NCBI RefSeq assembly: GCF_965218915.1
Contig: NZ_OZ244708.1
Location: forward strand, 1,860,001 to 1,924,000
Direction of reading: 5' to 3'
From: Novosphingopyxis sp965218915
Lineage (GTDB): Bacteria; Pseudomonadota; Alphaproteobacteria; Sphingomonadales; Sphingomonadaceae
Length of the DNA: 64,000 nucleotides
Numbering within the stretch: the stretch's first letter is position 1; each line of letters begins with the position of its first letter. Shown here one piece after another: positions 59,782-64,000 of the stretch. Made by a program: the position numbers and the translations under genes. The notes beneath the pieces are model-generated. The model was not told the origin of the DNA. It did not search any database and saw nothing but the letters and a program-made list of their open reading frames with translations.

Positions 59782-61732
59782 CGGCCTTCTCCAGTCCGGC
59801 ATGAACGCGGCGCGGCCAGAACCAACCGACCAGCGACAGGACGATCGCGGCCAGGCCGACCCCGACCAGCCACCACTGCCGCAGCAGCGCACCGCTGAAC
59901 ATCAGGGTCATCCCGATCGTGAGCGTGAACGGGGCAAGGCTGTCGCCCGGCATTTCTAGGATCAGATCCGGCTCGCCGTCGAGCGGCGATGTCGCAATCG
60001 TTTCCTTGCCCCGGTCTAGCAATAGCCCGCGCGTGATGCTGCTGCGTTCGTCGGACTCGTCCATCGCCTCTTCCCATAGCGGATGCCGGCTGACGACGAG
60101 CGGAATGACCTTGAAATTATAAACCGGCGGCGGCGACGACGTCGCCCATTCGAGCGTCCCAGCGCCCCAGGGATTGGCCCCGGCGGACTTGCCGCGCTTG
60201 AGCGATCGCACGACGTTGACGAGAAACAGCAGCACGCCGACCGCGAACATGGCCGAACCCACCGACACGACCAGATTCTGGCCCGACCATCCCATGCCCG
60301 CGGGATAGGTATAGACGCGCCGCGGCATGCCGAGCAGCCCCAGCGTGTGCATCGGGAAAAACCCGACATTGAAGCCGATGAACATCACCCAGAAATTCCA
60401 CTTGCCGAGCCGTTCGCTCAGCAAGCGGCCGGTCATTTTCGGAAACCAGTAATAAACGGCGCCGACCACGGGAAACAGGTTGATGCCGATCAGCGTGTAA
60501 TGGAGATGCGCGACGACGAAATAGGTGTCGGTCAGCTGCCAGTCGGATGCCGCCGCGGCCGTCGCCACGCCGGAGACGCCGCCGATCACGAACAGGACGA
60601 TCATGCTGGCAAAGAACAGGAACGCCGTGGTGACGACCGGCCGGCCGGTCCAGATCGTCGCGGTCCAGCACATCACGGCGACGGCGCTGGGGATGGTGAT
60701 GATCAGCGATGCACCGCTGAAAAAGGACAGCGACAGATTGGGCAGGCCGGTCGCGAACATGTGATGGACCCAGACCCCGAAGCCGAACGCCATCGTGCTG
60801 ACGGTGGCGAGCACGACCAGCGTGTAGCCCACGAGCGGGCGCCTGCAAAAGGTCGGCAGACCATCGGACACCATGCCCATCGCCGGCAGGACGATCGCGT
60901 AGACCCAGGGGTGCGCGAACATCCAGAACAGATGCTGCCACAGCAGCGGCTGACCCTCGCCGGCATCGAAGAAATGCGTCCCGAACTGCCGGTCCATCCA
61001 CAGCAGGAAGAAAGCCAGGCTGACGCTGGGCACGGCCATGATATTGGCGGCCGACGCCGTCAGCGTACCCCATAATAATACCGGCACGCGGTTGAGCGAC
61101 ATGCCGGGCGCCCGGGTCCGCAAAAAGGTGACGATGAAATTCGCCGCGCCCACCGTCGTCGATATGCCGAGCAGGATCATGCCCAGAGCGTAGACATCCA
61201 TGTTGAGGCCCGGGCTATAATCCCTGAGCGCGTAGGGCACGTAGTTGAACCAGCCGTCGTCTGGCCCGTGACCGGTTACGAACCCGGCATAGATGAACAG
61301 TCCCGCCGCGAGATAGACCCAGTAGGACAGCGCGTTCAGCCTTGGAAACGCCATGTCGCGCGATCCCAGAAGGAGCGGCCAGAGATAGTTGCTGAAGCCT
61401 GTGAGAATGGGCGACGCATAGAGAAAGATCATGCTGATCCCGTGCATCGAGAACAGCACATTATATTGCTGCGGCGTCAGCACCGTCTCGCCGGGCGCGC
61501 CGAGCTGGACGCGCATGACCAGTGCCTCGAGCCCGCCGAGCAACAGAAAGGCGAATGCGGTGACGATGTAACGGAGGCCGATCTGCTTGTGATCGACGCT
61601 GCCCAGCCATCCCTTCCAGCCGGGCGCCGTCTCCCACATTTTCTTCAGCCGATCGCCGGGAAACTCCCCATCGATCTCGACGATGTCGAGCGTGCGGGCA
61701 TCCTCCCATTCATCGCGCGTCGCCATGCTCAT
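59774..61732 (-). CDS. heme-copper oxidase subunit I, atypical proton-channel residues
   Basis: 652 aa, about 14 membrane helices including a C-terminal extension. Metal ligands are intact: SMHGISMIF, the HPWVY His-Tyr pair, WVHHMFATG and VAHLHYTLIG. The D-channel entrance Asp is kept (GSRDMAFPRLN). The conserved glutamate of HPEVY is replaced by tryptophan (HPWVY). In the K-channel helix the usual PTGIK reads PSAVA, so the lysine is alanine. The long C-terminus (GTLEWATSSPPPVYNFKVIP onward) resembles quinol-type and caa3-type subunits. Start ATG overlaps subunit II as ATGA. Confidence 0.93.
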   Translation of the reverse strand: MSMATRDEWEDARTLDIVEIDGEFPGDRLKKMWETAPGWKGWLGSVDHKQIGLRYIVTAFAFLLLGGLEALVMRVQLGAPGETVLTPQQYNVLFSMHGISMIFLYASPILTGFSNYLWPLLLGSRDMAFPRLNALSYWVYLAAGLFIYAGFVTGHGPDDGWFNYVPYALRDYSPGLNMDVYALGMILLGISTTVGAANFIVTFLRTRAPGMSLNRVPVLLWGTLTASAANIMAVPSVSLAFFLLWMDRQFGTHFFDAGEGQPLLWQHLFWMFAHPWVYAIVLPAMGMVSDGLPTFCRRPLVGYTLVVLATVSTMAFGFGVWVHHMFATGLPNLSLSFFSGASLIITIPSAVAVMCWTATIWTGRPVVTTAFLFFASMIVLFVIGGVSGVATAAAASDWQLTDTYFVVAHLHYTLIGINLFPVVGAVYYWFPKMTGRLLSERLGKWNFWVMFIGFNVGFFPMHTLGLLGMPRRVYTYPAGMGWSGQNLVVSVGSAMFAVGVLLFLVNVVRSLKRGKSAGANPWGAGTLEWATSSPPPVYNFKVIPLVVSRHPLWEEAMDESDERSSITRGLLLDRGKETIATSPLDGEPDLILEMPGDSLAPFTLTIGMTLMFSGALLRQWWLVGVGLAAIVLSLVGWFWPRRVHAGLEKADG

Positions 61733-62748
61733 CGCCGCGCCTCCAGATAGGCGAGCACGGCCTGAAGCTCGGGGCCGCTCAGTTTGGTTGCCGGCATGAG
61801 GACACCGGGCTTCTGCGCCTCGGGATCCGAGATCCAGCCCGCGAGATTGTTCCGGTTGTTGGCAAGCGTGACGCCCGCGAGCGTCCGCCGGCTCATCAGA
61901 TGAGTCAGATTGGGGCCGCGAACGCCGTGATCGCCGCCCCTATATCCCTTGGCCGCCGTGCCGTCGATGGCGTGACACGTGATGCAATGCCGAGCGAAGA
62001 CCGCTTCGCCCTGGCCTGTCGCCGGTTCTGACCCTGCGCGCGTCGCCAGCCGTTCCTGATTGCGCCGCCATGCCGCGAATTTTTCGGGCGGATCGGCAAA
62101 CACCAGAAAGCCCATATGCGCGTGCTGCATCCCGCAATATTCGGTGCACTGGCCGCGGTAGACGCCCGGGTGATCGGCCTGCAACCAAGTGACGTTCTCG
62201 CGGCCCGGAATGGTATCGGTCTTGCCCGCCAGCGCCGGCACCCAGAAGGAATGGATCACGTCGGCGCCCCTCAGTTTGACGAGCACGGGCCGGCCGACCG
62301 GAATGTGAATCTCGTTCGCCGTTTCGAACGCCCGGCCGCCCGTCGCGCTCGCGGGATAGTCGACCTGCCACCACCACTGCCTTCCCGTCACGGTGATGGC
62401 CAACGTGGGCGGCGTCGAAGGCCGATCGATCTTCGCCATGACCAGCATCGCCCAGAACAGGGCGACGATCAACGCCGCCAGCGTCAGGGGCATGCCGACA
62501 TAGACCCAGGCAAGCCCTTTCTGGCTGCGCTCGACCGAGCCGGTCGACAGCGCTTCGCGGGTGGCTTGCTGGCGTCGAACCATGACGCCCCATGTCACCG
62601 CCACGGTAAAGATCAGGATGACGACGGCGCAAAGACCGAGGAGAAACCAGGTCAGCGGCACGACCGGCGCCGCGTGCGGCCCGGCGCTGGTCAGATATTC
62701 GAGTGGCCAGCGCGCGCTCCCAGCGCCGTGAGACGCTGGCGGCGTCAT
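61729..62748 (-). CDS. cytochrome c oxidase subunit II fused to cytochrome c (caa3-like)
   Basis: 339 aa. Two N-terminal membrane helices, then a cupredoxin domain with the CuA motif CTEYCGMQHAHMGF, and a C-terminal cytochrome c domain (about 235-339) with heme motif CITCH and axial Met in GVLMPATKLSG. WWWQVDY aromatic stretch is typical. The fused cytochrome makes it a caa3-like or CoxM-like subunit. The ATG (MTPPASHGAGSARWPLEYL) overlaps the ctaG stop by 4 bases; the longer upstream frame is in ctaG. Confidence 0.92.
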   Translation of the reverse strand: MTPPASHGAGSARWPLEYLTSAGPHAAPVVPLTWFLLGLCAVVILIFTVAVTWGVMVRRQQATREALSTGSVERSQKGLAWVYVGMPLTLAALIVALFWAMLVMAKIDRPSTPPTLAITVTGRQWWWQVDYPASATGGRAFETANEIHIPVGRPVLVKLRGADVIHSFWVPALAGKTDTIPGRENVTWLQADHPGVYRGQCTEYCGMQHAHMGFLVFADPPEKFAAWRRNQERLATRAGSEPATGQGEAVFARHCITCHAIDGTAAKGYRGGDHGVRGPNLTHLMSRRTLAGVTLANNRNNLAGWISDPEAQKPGVLMPATKLSGPELQAVLAYLEARR

Positions 62749-63524
62749 GCCCCGCGCATGGCTCCAGCGCGAGCACCATAAGCAGGCCGGCGAAGCACGA
62801 TCGCCAGCGGCACGATGATGGCTGCCAGAAAGATGGAGCCGCCCGGCACCCACATCAGCGTGCCGCCAAGCTGCTGATCCTGCAACGGGGTGAAGCCCCA
62901 TCCGATCGGCGTGACGAAATGGGGCCAGTAAAGCGGCGCGCGCGCCCAAGTGATGACCGCGCCGAGGAGCGCCATCTGCAATCCGGTCGCGACCGTCGCG
63001 GCGATCGATATGCCGAACCGCGAGGCCGGCGCTCGCAGCACCGTCCACCAGAAAAAGACCGCCGCGCCCCATGTCGTCACGTGCATTGTCCAGTAAACGG
63101 CCGTGCTCAGGAATGTCGCATCATACGGCCTTGGCGAATGCCAGATCCACAGGGCCATCGCAAAGGCAAGGGCCGCGCAGAGTTCCTGGCCCGGAACGCG
63201 CCGGCGGCTTGCAGGAAGCCCAAGCGCAATCAGGGGGGCGGCGACGAGCGTGAGAATCATGTGCTGCCCGACCCGGGCGGCGAACAACGAGACCGACAGA
63301 GCGCACAGGGGAGATACCAGCGCCAATGCGGTCGTTGCCCAGCCGAGGCCGAAGCACCAGGCTTCGCGCCGCGTCTTCTCGCGTCCTACCCGCAAATAAT
63401 ATAGGAGCGCGATGCCCAGCAACGCCGCGAGGAGGACCGGATCGAGATTCCAGCGGCCGTCGATGGTCGCGGCGGTCGGCGGCGAACCGCAATAAGGGAT
63501 GCTCGCTGTTTCAGATACGCGCAA
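62745..63524 (-). CDS. ctaG: cytochrome c oxidase assembly factor CtaG, caa3 type
   Basis: 259 aa from a TTG. About seven membrane helices; SPLCALSVSLFAARVGQHMILTLVAAPLIALG with its histidine and LWIWHSPRPYD ... YWTMHVTTWGAAVFFWW match the caa3_CtaG family (unrelated to Cox11). The helper is needed for oxidase maturation. The family-like N-terminus SIPYCGSPPTAATIDGRWNLDPVLL begins just after this TTG, which has AAAAGG upstream; a GTG at 63578 would add 18 residues without a ribosome binding site. It is the first gene of the operon. Confidence 0.85.
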   Translation of the reverse strand: MRVSETASIPYCGSPPTAATIDGRWNLDPVLLAALLGIALLYYLRVGREKTRREAWCFGLGWATTALALVSPLCALSVSLFAARVGQHMILTLVAAPLIALGLPASRRRVPGQELCAALAFAMALWIWHSPRPYDATFLSTAVYWTMHVTTWGAAVFFWWTVLRAPASRFGISIAATVATGLQMALLGAVITWARAPLYWPHFVTPIGWGFTPLQDQQLGGTLMWVPGGSIFLAAIIVPLAIVLRRPAYGARAGAMRGA

Positions 63525-63912
63525 GACTTCAGCGCCTTTTTCAAATCGACGAAAACCAGGGGCATGACCGATTGGCACTGGTGCGACCGCGATTCAAGGA
63601 TGGATTCCATTTCCCGCTCCGTTCGATGCCAAAATTCAGGACCCCGCATGATAGTGTCTCAGCTTGAATTTGTAGCTTCCGCGGTTTCGAAGAAGCCTAG
63701 GCGCAGTTGGATGAGGGTGGGTGGCACGCTAGCGCCATCGACGGATTGGCGCTGCTATTGCTCCCTTACCGCTGCACCCCGGATCAAGTTCGGGGCTCGC
63801 TCCTCTTCCGCTCGCGGGAGAGAAGCGAGCGGAAGAGGGAAAGTTCAAACCGAGACACTACCACCCCGCACGCGTGAGTGGATTGGCTGCGCGGAGCTGC
63901 TATGCTGGCGCG
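63525..63912. other. intergenic region holding the oxidase promoter side and an inverted repeat, 388 bp
   Basis: No gene supported; the open frames on either strand here lack start signals or family likeness. It must carry divergent promoters for ctaG and the aminopeptidase-like gene, but I see no certain boxes. A strong inverted repeat lies at 63802-63838. Confidence 0.5.
63802..63838. repeat. 14-bp perfect inverted repeat (hairpin)
   Basis: CCTCTTCCGCTCGC (63802-63815) pairs exactly with GCGAGCGGAAGAGG (63825-63838) around a 9-base loop. The stretch just before it (CCCCGGATCAAGTTCGGGG) is another short hairpin. No T-run follows on either strand, so a terminator is not clear. It resembles the intergenic palindromes elsewhere in the window in style. 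Confidence 0.8.
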
Positions 63913-64000
63913 ATGACCGACCTTCGCACCCTCTATCCGCCCGTCTAGCCCTATGAGTCCGGCATGCTCGACGTCGGCGACGGGCACCGGGTCTACTATG
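63913..64000 (+). pseudogene. prolyl aminopeptidase-like gene start with in-frame amber codon (partial)
   Basis: From ATG 63913 the translation is MTDLRTLYPPV, then TAG at 63946-63948, then PYESGMLDVGDGHRVYY to the window end. The two parts together match the N-terminus of alpha/beta-hydrolase proline iminopeptidases (usual form ...PPxEPYxSGxLxVxDGHxxYxE), with TAG in place of an expected GAG. Translation could restart at the in-frame ATG at 63964. A broken gene, a sequence error, or a shorter start are all possible, and the rest of the gene is outside the window. Confidence 0.6.

Noticed and set aside
63564..63956. 130-aa plus-strand frame before the aminopeptidase-like gene
   Set aside because: Covers the hairpin region and overlaps the aminopeptidase-like start in another frame; no domain.

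Overview
The window is chromosomal DNA from a high-GC alphaproteobacterium, most likely a sphingomonad (Sphingomonadales). This rests on gene order (nuoA-N followed by birA-coaX-rnj, then a DUF1467 gene), the zapA-6S RNA-5-formyl-THF cyclo-ligase-DUF2842 block, the tkt-gap-pgk-fba run, short GAAA-loop palindromic repeats, and the style of the encoded proteins. No phage, plasmid, transposase, integrase or CRISPR array was seen. Genus cannot be fixed from the sequence alone.

Region 1 (1-19175, minus strand) is one long co-directional run: nuoA-B-C-D-(small coiled coil)-E-(44-aa membrane peptide)-F-(small coiled coil)-G-H-I-J-K-L-M-N, then birA, coaX, rnj and the first codons of a DUF1467 protein. 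Most genes overlap by ATGA or TGATG. The front half is broken by three small non-canonical genes at successive junctions. The back half is broken by four palindromic repeats whose ends supply the Shine-Dalgarno sequence of the next nuo gene.

Region 2 (19292-38899) is housekeeping. It holds an inositol monophosphatase, a secreted protein, EF-P, an OPT-family transporter, an M23 peptidase, an L,D-transpeptidase lipoprotein, thiE, and fba-pgk-gap-tkt (lower glycolysis/pentose phosphate). It continues with a ZauP-like gene and zapA, 6S RNA, a folate enzyme, DUF2842 overlapping tRNA-Asp, a branched-chain 2-oxoacid dehydrogenase (E1a, E1b, E2; no E3 here) and thyA. tRNA-Pro(CGG) closes this block.

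Region 3 (39268-57674) is an accessory oxidative-metabolism cluster. It has two copies of a coupled SDR + GH130-like propeller pair, two SMP-30-type lactonases, an AraC regulator, a TIM-barrel sugar isomerase and an epimerase. A minus-strand operon follows: a pyruvate-oxidase-like TPP enzyme, an internally duplicated membrane protein, a gluconate-dehydrogenase subunit-3-like protein and a GMC oxidoreductase. Divergent from it is a coupled operon of a second GMC oxidoreductase, a DoxX-like membrane protein, a cupin and a double VOC protein. My reading, an inference, is that aldoses or glycosides are oxidised by NAD- and FAD-dependent enzymes, lactones are opened by SMP-30 proteins, and electrons pass through membrane partners to the respiratory chain.

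Region 4 (57736-63524, minus strand) is a seven-gene overlapping operon for a heme-copper oxidase: ctaG, a subunit II-cytochrome c fusion, subunit I, subunit III, a small membrane subunit and two further cytochromes c. Subunit I lacks both the D-channel glutamate and the K-channel lysine. The last 88 bases hold the start of a prolyl-aminopeptidase-like gene with an in-frame amber codon.
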